From: a virus
Strand: one strand, 5' to 3'
IMG/VR virus record: IMGVR_UViG_3300047586_000160
Location: 1 to 39,338 of that record
DNA length: 39,338 bases
Positions 30,469 to 36,951 of the stretch are shown here, in pieces. A model generated the notes under the pieces. It did no database searches. It saw nothing but the letters and a program-made list of their open reading frames with translations, and was not told the origin of the DNA. The translations under genes were made by a program, and so were the position numbers. Position 1 is the stretch's first letter, and each line of letters opens with the position of its first letter.

Positions 30469-30734
30469 GACGCCACGACGATCATCACGCTGTAGACCCA
30501 GCCGAGCGCCAGCACGAAGACGGTGAGGATGACGATGAAGCCCGCGAGCGCCAGCCAGTCGGCCGGCCCGCTCAGGAGCTCCCGGAGGGATTCAGGGCTT
30601 GAAAAGCTTGAATCCCTGCAAATAGCCGAAGCGGTGCTAGAATGCAGGCGCGGACCTGTCTTGGTGATGCTCGATGGGCTCGTGCTGGGCGCCTGACTCT
30701 TGCGGGGAGGGCGCCCTTCTTCTCGGGTTTTCAT
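30465..30734 (-). CDS. Small membrane protein, start uncertain
   Basis: The C-terminal third has a membrane segment (DWLALAGFIVILTVFVLALG). The frame opens at the ATG at 30734 with AGGGGGA upstream, but the first 50 codons are low-complexity and hold two inverted repeats, so they may be leader and not coding. A CTG near 30560 after GGGAG is another possible start. The gene is the first of the early operon after the promoter at 30824. Confidence 0.5.
   Translation of the reverse strand: MKTREEGRPPRKSQAPSTSPSSITKTGPRLHSSTASAICRDSSFSSPESLRELLSGPADWLALAGFIVILTVFVLALGWVYSVMIVVAS
30586..30617. repeat. 9-bp inverted repeat near the start of the early operon
   Basis: AGGGATTCA (30586-30594) and TGAATCCCT (30609-30617) form a stem of 9 bp, extendable inward with a bulge to a three-base loop. 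It is AT-richer than its surroundings and lies in the doubtful part of the membrane protein gene. It may be a leader hairpin or a protein-binding site. Confidence 0.5.
30636..30722 (+). ncRNA. Possible plus-strand small RNA
   Basis: On the plus strand an extended -10 (TG-C-TAGAAT, 30635-30643) is followed about 45 bases later by GGGCGCC (30687-30693), which can pair with GGCGCCC (30710-30716), and then TTCTTCT. That would give a transcript of about 70-75 nt ending at a terminator, antisense to the leader of the early operon. The loop is long (16) and no -35 is seen, so confidence is low. Confidence 0.25.
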
Positions 30735-30823
30735 TGTCCCCCTAGTGTTCGATCTGCCGGTCTAGATCGTCAGATAGGCGCCTCCTCCTCGTGTCGTCTG
30801 TTGCCGTGTGTTCCGGTCGCTGA

Positions 30824-30853
30824 AGCCTACTCCGCGGCCGTCGAGTGTGTCAA
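30824..30853 (-). promoter_or_regulatory. Early promoter
   Basis: A perfect TTGACA (30853-30848) and TAGGCT (30829-30824) are separated by 18 bases. It points into the early operon and would start a leader of about 80 bases before the ATG at 30734. It is the best promoter I see in the window. Confidence 0.7.
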
Positions 30854-30873
30854 GTGTCATAGCTAACTCGCTA

Positions 30874-30891
30874 CAGTTTGCACCAGTTTGC
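30874..30891. promoter_or_regulatory. Tandem CAGTTTGC repeats upstream of the early promoter
   Basis: CAGTTTGC occurs at 30874-30881 and 30884-30891, spaced ten bases, one helical turn, just upstream of the early promoter -35. A regulator binding here could activate or repress early transcription. The HTH protein at 30908-31123 is encoded next to it and is a candidate. Confidence 0.5.
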
Positions 30892-30907
30892 CACACTTCT
30901 GAGCCTG

Positions 30908-31123
30908 CTAGCTCGCGCGAATCCGCGTGAACCCGCGCTTCTCGGCGTATTCGGCCAGGCGCTCGCGGGTGAAGTAATACCAGCTCCCCTCGCCCCGCCT
31001 GTGCGGCTTGATCTTGCCGGCCTTGGCTTCCCGCCGGAGCGTGTGCGGCTCCATCGGACAGTCGTAGTTCTCCTGGAGCCACGCGGCCGCCTCGTTCGTC
31101 GTCAGGTAGCGCTTCTCAGTCAT
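30908..31123 (-). CDS. Small helix-turn-helix (MerR/excisionase-like) protein
   Basis: The 71-residue protein is one HTH domain: RYLTTNEAAAWLQENYDCP, then HTLRREAKAGKIKPHRRG and a wing with SWYYFTRERLAEYA. Such proteins are phage excisionases or small regulators. It lies between its own promoter (31148) and the early promoter. No larger repressor is recognised, so it could control the early operon or direct excision. Confidence 0.75.
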   Translation of the reverse strand: MTEKRYLTTNEAAAWLQENYDCPMEPHTLRREAKAGKIKPHRRGEGSWYYFTRERLAEYAEKRGFTRIRAS

Positions 31124-31307
31124 CCGGTCCCCCCCATGGCTGGAACGAATCTAGCACTTCGGGGGGTTGGTTGTGAACGGGCCGCGCGGTAGACAAAACT
31201 CTACTCAGGGGCACGGACGGACCGCTCACAGTCTCGCCGAATGGATGCAGGGCGATGTTGAAGTTGTTGAGGAAGTCGTCGTCCTGTGGGTGACGGAAGG
31301 GCTTCAC
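31116..31307 (-). CDS. Possible small protein, doubtful
   Basis: A 63-residue frame starts at a GTG overlapping the lipoprotein TGA (GTGA) and ends overlapping the HTH start. The sequence MKPFRHPQDDDFLNNF looks protein-like at the start, but the rest is proline-rich and the promoter at 31148 lies inside it. The coupling favours translation; the content does not show a domain. Confidence 0.3.
   Translation of the reverse strand: MKPFRHPQDDDFLNNFNIALHPFGETVSGPSVPLSRVLSTARPVHNQPPEVLDSFQPWGGPDD
31148..31177 (-). promoter_or_regulatory. Promoter of the small HTH gene
   Basis: TTCACA (31177-31172) and TAGATT (31153-31148) are 18 bases apart, and the -10 has the extended TG-C. It would transcribe the HTH gene with a leader of about 20 bases. 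Confidence 0.5.
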
Positions 31308-31741
31308 TGCGGCCGGCGTTCGTAGATCGTTACGCGCCAGGACGCCACGTTGCCGCAGACCATCTGGAGGTAGAACTGTCCGCCTTCGGCGTGGGCCAGC
31401 GCCGATCCCCGGAAGCCGTTGGCCTCGACCGCGTCGCCGATCTGGTCCGAGTGCACCCCAGCTATGCCCATAGCCGCCCCGACCATGTTGGGCGGCGCTC
31501 CGGAGACGCCGCGCAGTTTCCAGACGAGCTTCTGCTCGCCGCCACGAAGGCGGAACGCGGTCGTCTGTCTGTCGCTCGTACCGGAGAAGGTCGCCACCTT
31601 TACCCAGTGTGTTGGTGCCGCCGCGGGTGCGGTGTCCGTCGTCCCCGAGTCGGTGCCCCCGCCTGCCGTCGTGTCGAGTTGACAGCCGGCGATGAGCAGG
31701 CCAAGAGCCACAGCTAGTAGCAAGGCCAGGTAGCGGCGCAT
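31304..31741 (-). CDS. Predicted lipoprotein
   Basis: The 145-residue protein starts at the ATG at 31741 (GAGGAGG upstream). It has a signal peptide, RRYLALLLAVALGLLIAGC, with the lipobox LIAGC, then a threonine/glycine linker and a beta-rich domain of about 100 residues. It should be exported and lipid-anchored. Lipoproteins expressed from prophages often block superinfection by related phages, as in Gram-positive Siphoviridae; that role is inference. It lies between the lysis region and the early control region. Confidence 0.75.
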   Translation of the reverse strand: MRRYLALLLAVALGLLIAGCQLDTTAGGGTDSGTTDTAPAAAPTHWVKVATFSGTSDRQTTAFRLRGGEQKLVWKLRGVSGAPPNMVGAAMGIAGVHSDQIGDAVEANGFRGSALAHAEGGQFYLQMVCGNVASWRVTIYERRPQ

Positions 31742-31831
31742 CCTCCCCCTCCTCATGCCGGTGATGATCGCAAGCACCATAGTACTGCGCAGCACCTTTC
31801 TAAGACACGCGGCGTGATGCCACAAAGATCA

Positions 31832-31863
31832 GCGCCCCGCCGCGCTGAAGCACGACGGGGCGC
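31832..31863 (-). terminator. Hairpin ending the lysis operon
   Basis: GCGCCCCG (31832-31839) pairs with CGGGGCGC (31856-31863), 8 bp, extendable by 2 bp past a mismatch. It lies 30 bases after the holin stop. Only a weak T-rich stretch (TGATCTTTG) follows on the minus strand. Confidence 0.6.
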
Positions 31864-31894
31864 CCGAGGCCGTTCCGGGAAAGGGCGGACGGTC

Positions 31895-32233
31895 TCACTT
31901 CTTGGGTGACGCGGCCGGCCACTTCGCCAGCTTCGCCATCCACGGTACGTCAGTGAAGTAGGTGTGATACCAGATCTGTGAGAATCCCCAGACGGTGCCG
32001 ACCTGGGCCGCGAGTTCCACGGCCTTGATGGCTCCCCAGTTGTCGATGAGTGCTGGCAGGGAACCGTTGGCCCAGCATTGCGCCAGGCCGACCAGCACGC
32101 CCACCGCGGTCGCGAACACGAACGTCCAGCGGTGGTTCCATCCGCATCGGCGCAGCAGCTGCACGACCAGCATGGCGAACAGCGGGCTGATGAGGATGAG
32201 GACGATCAGGTTGATGATCTCGGACGTCTTCAT
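31895..32233 (-). CDS. Holin-like membrane protein
   Basis: The 112-residue protein has three likely membrane segments (about 6-26, 36-55 and 72-95) and a C-terminal basic tail ending in PAASPKK. That fits a class I holin, which opens the membrane at lysis. AAGGAG lies just before the ATG at 32233, which overlaps the preceding stop. It closes the lysis operon. Confidence 0.65.
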   Translation of the reverse strand: MKTSEIINLIVLILISPLFAMLVVQLLRRCGWNHRWTFVFATAVGVLVGLAQCWANGSLPALIDNWGAIKAVELAAQVGTVWGFSQIWYHTYFTDVPWMAKLAKWPAASPKK

Positions 32234-32424
32234 GGTTCTCCTTGGTTGTGCTTGACGTAGTCCTCGAGGGCTTCCGCCCACGTGTACCAACGGCCTCCGA
32301 CCTTGGCGGCCTTGAGGTTGCCGGTCCTGTAGGCGTAGGTGAGACGATCTGCCGGCACCTCAAGGCCGAGCAGGTTCTTCAGGTACACAACAGCTTTCGG
32401 AGTGCTCAGTAGGTCACTCAACAC
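32230..32424 (-). CDS. Small HTH-like DNA-binding protein
   Basis: The 64-residue protein reads TPKAVVYLKNLLGLEVPADR and later TGNLKAAKVGGRWYTWAEAL, the pattern of excisionase/MerR-type helix-turn-helix proteins. It starts at GTG 32424 (or TTG 32421) and overlaps the holin ATG. Its place in the lysis region is unusual for a regulator. Confidence 0.55.
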   Translation of the reverse strand: MLSDLLSTPKAVVYLKNLLGLEVPADRLTYAYRTGNLKAAKVGGRWYTWAEALEDYVKHNQGEP

Positions 32425-32657
32425 ATCACCCCGGCGAAGTCCATCGGGTGTTTGGCTCCCTTGCTCTGATTGCAGTGGGAGCAGGCGAGGACGATGTTCT
32501 CTGGTCCATCGCTGCCTTCAAGCGCAAGCGGCGTGACGTGGTCGACGTGATAGCCGCTGGTGCTTCTCCGCCATGTACTCTGGATGGGCCTGGTAGTACC
32601 GCCCGGCTTCTCATGCCCGCACTTTGTGCAGACCTTGGTGCGGCCTTCGCCGGTCAT
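32418..32657 (-). CDS. HNH endonuclease
   Basis: The 79-residue protein has a zinc-binding pair CTKCG and a second pair CSHCN, and the HNH core YHVDHVTPLA with two histidines and NIVLACSHCN. It is a minimal phage HNH nuclease. In many phages such a protein assists the terminase, where it is encoded next to terS; here it is far from the terminase genes, in the lysis region. The ATG at 32657 overlaps the preceding stop. Confidence 0.85.
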   Translation of the reverse strand: MTGEGRTKVCTKCGHEKPGGTTRPIQSTWRRSTSGYHVDHVTPLALEGSDGPENIVLACSHCNQSKGAKHPMDFAGVMC

Positions 32658-32914
32658 CTGCCATCCTTGCGCTGGAGGTAGACCTTGCCTTGTCGCTGGC
32701 AGACGAGGATCAGGTGGCCGGCCTTGGCTGTCTTGATCGCGTAGGCGAAGCCGTTGACGACGCGGCCGGGCGTGCGTATCCCGACGTCGACGCACACGCA
32801 ATCGACGCCGGTCTTTAGGAACTCGGACAGCGTGGTGGCGTACAGAGATGGACGTCCGCGTCGACCGTGCGGCGGCGGCTCCTTGACCACCTCCCACTCG
32901 AAGCCGTGCGTCAT
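32654..32914 (-). CDS. Small protein, unknown
   Basis: The 86-residue protein starts MTHGFEWEVVKEPPPHGRRG and has a beta-rich second half (FAYAIKTAKAGHLILVC). Coupled on both sides. No recognised family; a nucleic-acid-related fold is possible. Confidence 0.55.
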   Translation of the reverse strand: MTHGFEWEVVKEPPPHGRRGRPSLYATTLSEFLKTGVDCVCVDVGIRTPGRVVNGFAYAIKTAKAGHLILVCQRQGKVYLQRKDGR

Positions 32915-33132
32915 GGCGTCTTGATGCTGGCCAGCATCTTCCGGCCCTCGGCGATGAGACGGTCAGCATCGGCATGGAAGTCGCTGCGACGCCTCTCGAT
33001 GTCCGCCGTCGTCGTCTCGAGGAGCTGGTCGAGCTCCGCGTCCCAAGCGGTCCGCAGCTCCTCACCCTTGCTGATGAGCCCGTGCGCCTTGATGCGCAGG
33101 CGGCTCTCTCTGCTCAGTGAGACGGCCATCAT
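32911..33132 (-). CDS. Small coiled-coil protein
   Basis: A 73-residue, highly charged helical protein (LRIKAHGLISKGEELRTAW, then LIAEGRKMLASI). It lies directly after the endolysin with an overlapping start. No membrane segment, so not a holin. Function unknown. Confidence 0.55.
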   Translation of the reverse strand: MMAVSLSRESRLRIKAHGLISKGEELRTAWDAELDQLLETTTADIERRRSDFHADADRLIAEGRKMLASIKTP

Positions 33133-33974
33133 GCCGCCTTCCGGATGACGCCCACCGTGCCGGTGATCACGTCAGCGTCGTAGTCAAGGCCGATGCCGGG
33201 AAGGGAGCCGTACGGATGGCCCAGATGCTGCTGGGCACAGGCGCCCTTGACCCAGACGCCGTAGCTCCAGGCCGTGCACTGGAGCGGCGCCGGGAAGCCC
33301 CAGGCGATCAGCCAGCGGCAGAAGGTGGCGTCGCCGTAGCCCGAGACCCACTCCTTGCCGCCGAGCTCCTTGGCCGCGGCGAACATGGCGCGCTTGATCG
33401 CCGGCTTATGCCAGAGCCGGACCTCGAAGTCGGCGCAGAGCAGGATGGTGAACGTGGCGCCTTTGCCGGCGAACGCGTGCACCGCGTCGCGCACCCGCAG
33501 CGCGGCCCGTATGCCGAACGGGGCTCCGTCGAGCATGGAGCTGGCGCCCTCTTCGTAGAGAGGCGCCACACAGATGCCGGCCGAGTCGAGCCCCTGCCAC
33601 TCGCTCTTCGTGATCGACTTCCACGCCGAGTAGGCGAAGTAGCGGAAGCACGTCAGGATCCTCTTCGCCTTCAACTGTGCCGGCAGGGCGGAGGCATAGC
33701 CCCCGGCGTAGTCGATGCCGTTGGGCGACGTGGCTGGCTGGGGGCCATAGCGCGCCAGCGCCTTGATCGTCTGGGCGTCCCACTTGTTGGTCGCCGGCCA
33801 GCCGTGGGCCAGCTTGAACTGGCGGCGCACGAAGCGCGCGGGCGGCCCCATGATGAGCAGCTGCGGCTTGATGCGCTTAGCCTGTGTCTTCGTGGTTGCG
33901 CCCCGCTCTGGTAGCAGGCCCCATGCCTGCAGGGCTGCCTTCAAGAACCGGAGCTTCTGTGGAGATACCTTCAC
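33129..33974 (-). CDS. Endolysin with DUF1906-type glycoside-hydrolase-like domain
   Basis: The 281-residue protein has an N-terminal peptidoglycan-binding-like segment (about 30-75, ARFVRRQFKLAHGWPATNKW) and then a TIM-barrel-like domain starting GIDYAGGYASALPAQLKAKR with ICVAPLYEEGASS and FTILLCADFE, as in DUF1906/Rv2525c-like proteins. These are common lysins of actinophages, although muralytic activity is not proved for the fold. There is no signal peptide, so it would depend on the holin. The GTG at 33974 has GGAGG upstream. Confidence 0.75.
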   Translation of the reverse strand: MKVSPQKLRFLKAALQAWGLLPERGATTKTQAKRIKPQLLIMGPPARFVRRQFKLAHGWPATNKWDAQTIKALARYGPQPATSPNGIDYAGGYASALPAQLKAKRILTCFRYFAYSAWKSITKSEWQGLDSAGICVAPLYEEGASSMLDGAPFGIRAALRVRDAVHAFAGKGATFTILLCADFEVRLWHKPAIKRAMFAAAKELGGKEWVSGYGDATFCRWLIAWGFPAPLQCTAWSYGVWVKGACAQQHLGHPYGSLPGIGLDYDADVITGTVGVIRKAA

Positions 33975-34126
33975 TTCGCGCCTCCGTGTCGGACGTTGTG
34001 ACGTTGTGGATGCCGGATGTGTGGCATGCGCTCATCCGGCTGTCGCAGGCCGCGGAACCAAGAGACCACGAGCACCATGAGCAGCAACACCACGATGCCG
34101 ATCTGGACGATGGTCCCGGTGCTCAT
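33971..34126 (-). CDS. Small membrane protein in the lysis region, 51 aa
   Basis: From the ATG at 34126 (overlapping the upstream stop) to a TGA overlapping the endolysin GTG. One N-terminal membrane segment (IVQIGIVVLLLMVLVVSWF) is followed by a histidine- and arginine-rich tail. The topology suits a small holin or spanin-like accessory protein. The frame is coupled on both sides, which supports it. Confidence 0.6.
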   Translation of the reverse strand: MSTGTIVQIGIVVLLLMVLVVSWFRGLRQPDERMPHIRHPQRHNVRHGGAK

Positions 34127-34665
34127 GGCGAGTACCCCGGGACGTGGATATGGCGCCAGGAGAGAGGCAGCCAGCCGTGGTACCAGGGCCAGGGCCGGTA
34201 CTGCCAGCGATGATGCCGCTCGTTACGTGCCGTGGCCTTGCAGAAGAGGCTGACGTTGGTCAGCGGGCTGAAAAGGTTCAAGCCTCGCCCCCAGGTGTAG
34301 GCATCGAACTGGTAGAGCCCCCAGAAGCGCCCGGTGACGCAGAGCGGGTTCCCGGACGACTCGCGGTACATGATGTAGAGACCCGTCTGCAGGTCACGGA
34401 GGGTAGGGCGCAGTCCGAAGCGCCGATGCCAGACCGTGAGCCGCTGCCAGAGCAGGAGCCGCCAGCGAAGGACCGCGCGCGTCGGGCCCGCAGTCGCTCC
34501 TCGATCGAGAGCGGCACCGGGTACGGCCGCGGCGGCAGCTGGCGCACCGGAGGCCGATGATAGCGCGACACCGCGTAGTGGCGCCGGCGACGCGCCTGCG
34601 CACGCAGCATCAAGAAGCAGGAAAGCCAGAACAAGCAACGCGAGAGCCAGCGCACGTCTCACCAT
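34123..34665 (-). CDS. Secreted SLT-like muralytic protein
   Basis: The 180-residue protein has a signal peptide (VRRALALALLVLAFLLLDAA, cleavage near ACAGA) and an arginine/alanine-rich region. The C-terminal half is SLT-like: a helix with ESSGNP (the usual catalytic Glu in a RESSGNP setting), then GLYQFDAYTWG. It would act as a lytic transglycosylase or related muramidase outside the membrane. The ATG at 34665 has GGAAGG nearby. Export makes this enzyme independent of the holin. Confidence 0.7.
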   Translation of the reverse strand: MVRRALALALLVLAFLLLDAACAGASPAPLRGVALSSASGAPAAAAAVPGAALDRGATAGPTRAVLRWRLLLWQRLTVWHRRFGLRPTLRDLQTGLYIMYRESSGNPLCVTGRFWGLYQFDAYTWGRGLNLFSPLTNVSLFCKATARNERHHRWQYRPWPWYHGWLPLSWRHIHVPGYSP

Positions 34666-34689
34666 CCATCCTTCCGTCGCCTACGGGCC

Positions 34690-34777
34690 CGGACTGCGGG
34701 CCGCCCAGGACCGGCCTGGGGGCACCGGGCGAGGCTAGGGGGAGACTCGCACGATCTCCCGGACGGCCCGCAGTCCG
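34690..34777. ncRNA. 88-nt three-way-junction structure in the lysis leader
   Basis: A 14-bp outer stem (CGGACTGCGGGCCG at 34690-34703 with its exact complement at 34764-34777) encloses two hairpins: CCCAGG/CCTGGG (34704-34709 with 34715-34720) and GGGAGA/TCTCCC (34740-34745 with 34755-34760). It lies about 25 bp upstream of the muralytic gene start. Read on the minus strand it would be the leader of that gene; a separate small RNA on either strand is possible. Confidence 0.6.
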
Positions 34778-34816
34778 TCGTCAGGCTCTCAAGCTAGTGG
34801 AGGGAATCGAGGGAAG

Positions 34817-34830
34817 CTAAGACGTCTTAG
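34817..34830. promoter_or_regulatory. 14-bp perfect palindrome, copy 2
   Basis: CTAAGACGTCTTAG, identical to 19117-19130, lies between the terminator at 34836 and the structured lysis leader. This is where a promoter or operator for the lysis operon would be expected. Confidence 0.6.
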
Positions 34831-34835
34831 AGAAC

Positions 34836-34864
34836 GCAAAAGGCCCGCCGGAGCGGGCCTTTGC
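34836..34864. terminator. Bidirectional terminator
   Basis: AAAGGCCCGC (34839-34848) and GCGGGCCTTT (34853-34862) form a 10-bp stem with loop CGGA, with a T-run on both strands (TTTTGC on minus). It ends the methyltransferase region before the lysis operon. The rest of 34666-34964 holds the structure and palindrome described, with nothing else recognisable. Confidence 0.85.
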
Positions 34865-34964
34865 GGGTCGGAGCAGTCAGCTCCGGGAAGGTGCGTGTGA
34901 ACTAGGGTCTCAGGATGTCAAGTCGCCGCATGCAAACAGTGAGCAGGCGGCTGACTCTCTTCGG

Positions 34965-35159
34965 TCAGAGTCGAGCACGCATACGGGCAGCTCGCTCTGC
35001 AGCAACATGGTCCGCTGCAATGGCCTCATCGGCGATGGCGCGGAGGTCGATGTCTTCCAGCTGGCGAAGTCGCTCGTCGAAAGACTTGAGCACTTTGATC
35101 AGAGCCTCTGCGGCGTCTGGCGGCAACGCATCTCTGATCTTGGAGATATCAGTGTCCAT
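34965..35159 (-). CDS. Small coiled-coil protein
   Basis: A 64-residue acidic helical protein (EALIKVLKSFDERLRQLEDI, then alanine-rich). The ATG at 35159 has GGAGCGAGGT upstream. It follows the methyltransferase gene by 118 bases and a TAGAAT motif and is the last gene before the terminator. It could be a small accessory or regulator of the methyltransferase region, but nothing shows this. Confidence 0.55.
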   Translation of the reverse strand: MDTDISKIRDALPPDAAEALIKVLKSFDERLRQLEDIDLRAIADEAIAADHVAAERAARMRARL

Positions 35160-35234
35160 ACCTCGCTCCTGTTCCTGAGGCCGGAGGCTGGAATCCAGTC
35201 GCCCGGCAGTGGATCTGGACCGCTCCTTGATCTG

Positions 35235-35240
35235 ATTCTA
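35235..35240 (-). promoter_or_regulatory. Possible -10 (TAGAAT)
   Basis: TAGAAT lies in the 118-base gap between the methyltransferase and the coiled-coil gene, about 75 bases before its ATG. The -35 region is not convincing. It may give that gene its own transcript. Confidence 0.35.
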
Positions 35241-35277
35241 CAGGGGCAGTGTGACGTGACGGCTTCCTGTGAGCGGT

Positions 35278-36951
35278 CTACGTGTCGAGATCCAACTCCA
35301 GCGCCTCGTGCTCAGCCTGCGACCGCGGCGCCTTCTTGAATGTCTGCCCGACCTGCCCCATCGGCGGCGCGTCGATACGCTTGCCAGCCAGGAGTTCGGG
35401 CACTGTGAGTAGCTGAAGGCGAGGGTGATTGCCCCAGGGCGATTGGTAGAAGCCCGCCGAAGCGGCCTCCTCACGCATCGGCTTCGTGGGGTTCTCCATA
35501 GTGATGAGCACGCCGATTGCCGCGCCCTCGCGTGTCACGACTCCGCCTAACTCGTGGACGAAGTTGCGATGGAGGTTCGCTCCCGCCTTCACTGACAGGA
35601 TGATGTGCTTGACGTCGGTGGGGTTGCCCTCGTGGAAGAGGATGCGGCCGTCGATGCCTTTGTCCGCGCCCTTTTTTTGCTCCACCGGCCGCGCGCCGAC
35701 TAGGCCGAGCGCCCACCACTGAAACTGGTACGGGTCGTCCGCCGCGAGCTGGCGGGCGCCCTCGATGTCGGTCGGCTCGCCAATCACTTCATACTCGGCC
35801 TTCACGCCTTCCCCGAACGCGGTTAGTAGCCGGTGCTTCATGAGGTTGATGGCAAGGTGAGTGATGTCGATACCGACCCAGCGGCGCTTGAGACGCTGAG
35901 CGACGGCGATCGCCGTGCCGCAGCCGCAGAAGGGATCAAGCACCACGTCGCCCTCGTCACTGCTGGCCAGGATGATGCGCTCCAGCAGGGCCTCGGGCTT
36001 CTGGGTGGGGTAGCCTAGGCGCTCGGCAGCCCGAGCGTTGATGGGCGGGATGTCGGTCCACACATCTTGGCCTGGCATGCCCGGCATCTCATCGAGGTAC
36101 CTGATGTACTCGGCAGTACCATTGCGGGTGTAGCGGATGCGCCCTTCGGCGTCCCACTCAGCCATCCGCTCCGGCGGGCATCGCCATATGCGCGTGACGC
36201 TCTTCCACTCATAGGTGTATCCGCCGCCGCTCAGGCCTCCGGCCGTGAGGTCGCTCGTTCGGAAGCGCCGACCCTTCTCATCGACGAAGCGGTAGTGCGA
36301 CTCCACATATTCGTCGTCGTAAGGCTGGAACAGCTTGTTGTGGACAAAGCCCAGGCCCTTCGAGTAGTACAGCAGCACGTCGTGGGCCTTGCCAAGCACC
36401 TTGGAGTCGCTGTGCGCCGACGTCCGCTTCCACGCGACCTCGTTGCGGAAGTTCACAGGGGCGAATACCGCATCCATGAGCAGCTTCAGGTAGTGGCTGG
36501 CCGTGGGGTCGCAGTGAAGCCAGATGCTGCCGGTGGGCTTCAGGACGCGATGCAGCTCCACGAAGCGCGGAGCCATCATGGCGAGGTACGCCATCATGTT
36601 CGACTCGCCCAGGAGCGTGAAGAACGCCTGGAGGGCGTTGCCAACCGCGCCGCCGGCCTGCACGGTTTCGAAGTAGGCGCGGGCCGCTTGCTCGTCCCAC
36701 GTCCACGTGTCCTCGAAGGCTTGTATCTGACTGGCGGCCTTCTCCCCGGAGTGCTCGGCGAACAGCACGTTGTACGTGGCGTTGGAGTTGAAGGGCGGGT
36801 CCAGGTAGACAAGGTCGACCGTCTCGTCCTTCACGTAGCGGCGCAGGACGTCGAGGTTGTCGCCGTAGTAGAGGGTGTTGGGGGGCACGACGGGCAGGTT
36901 ATCATGCACCCCCCGTGTGGCGGAAGGAGGCCGCCGAATCAGTTCTTCCAA
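35278..36951 (-). CDS. Adenine/cytosine-N DNA methyltransferase fused to Mrr-like nuclease domain
   Basis: The 557-residue protein has the beta-class amino-methyltransferase order: catalytic DPPF (51-54, in YLDPPFNSN) first, then the SAM motif DPFCGCGT (339-346, VVLDPFCGCG). Residues about 405-500 form a separate domain resembling Mrr-type PD-(D/E)XK nucleases: GADKGIDGR with D434, then ILSVKAG with K455 and a valine where E or Q is usual. If active it would be a single-chain restriction-modification enzyme; it could also be a methyltransferase with an inactive nuclease-like specificity domain. The start is TTG at 36951 overlapping the preceding stop; GTG 36909 is the alternative. Confidence 0.8.
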   Translation of the reverse strand: MEELIRRPPSATRGVHDNLPVVPPNTLYYGDNLDVLRRYVKDETVDLVYLDPPFNSNATYNVLFAEHSGEKAASQIQAFEDTWTWDEQAARAYFETVQAGGAVGNALQAFFTLLGESNMMAYLAMMAPRFVELHRVLKPTGSIWLHCDPTASHYLKLLMDAVFAPVNFRNEVAWKRTSAHSDSKVLGKAHDVLLYYSKGLGFVHNKLFQPYDDEYVESHYRFVDEKGRRFRTSDLTAGGLSGGGYTYEWKSVTRIWRCPPERMAEWDAEGRIRYTRNGTAEYIRYLDEMPGMPGQDVWTDIPPINARAAERLGYPTQKPEALLERIILASSDEGDVVLDPFCGCGTAIAVAQRLKRRWVGIDITHLAINLMKHRLLTAFGEGVKAEYEVIGEPTDIEGARQLAADDPYQFQWWALGLVGARPVEQKKGADKGIDGRILFHEGNPTDVKHIILSVKAGANLHRNFVHELGGVVTREGAAIGVLITMENPTKPMREEAASAGFYQSPWGNHPRLQLLTVPELLAGKRIDAPPMGQVGQTFKKAPRSQAEHEALELDLDT

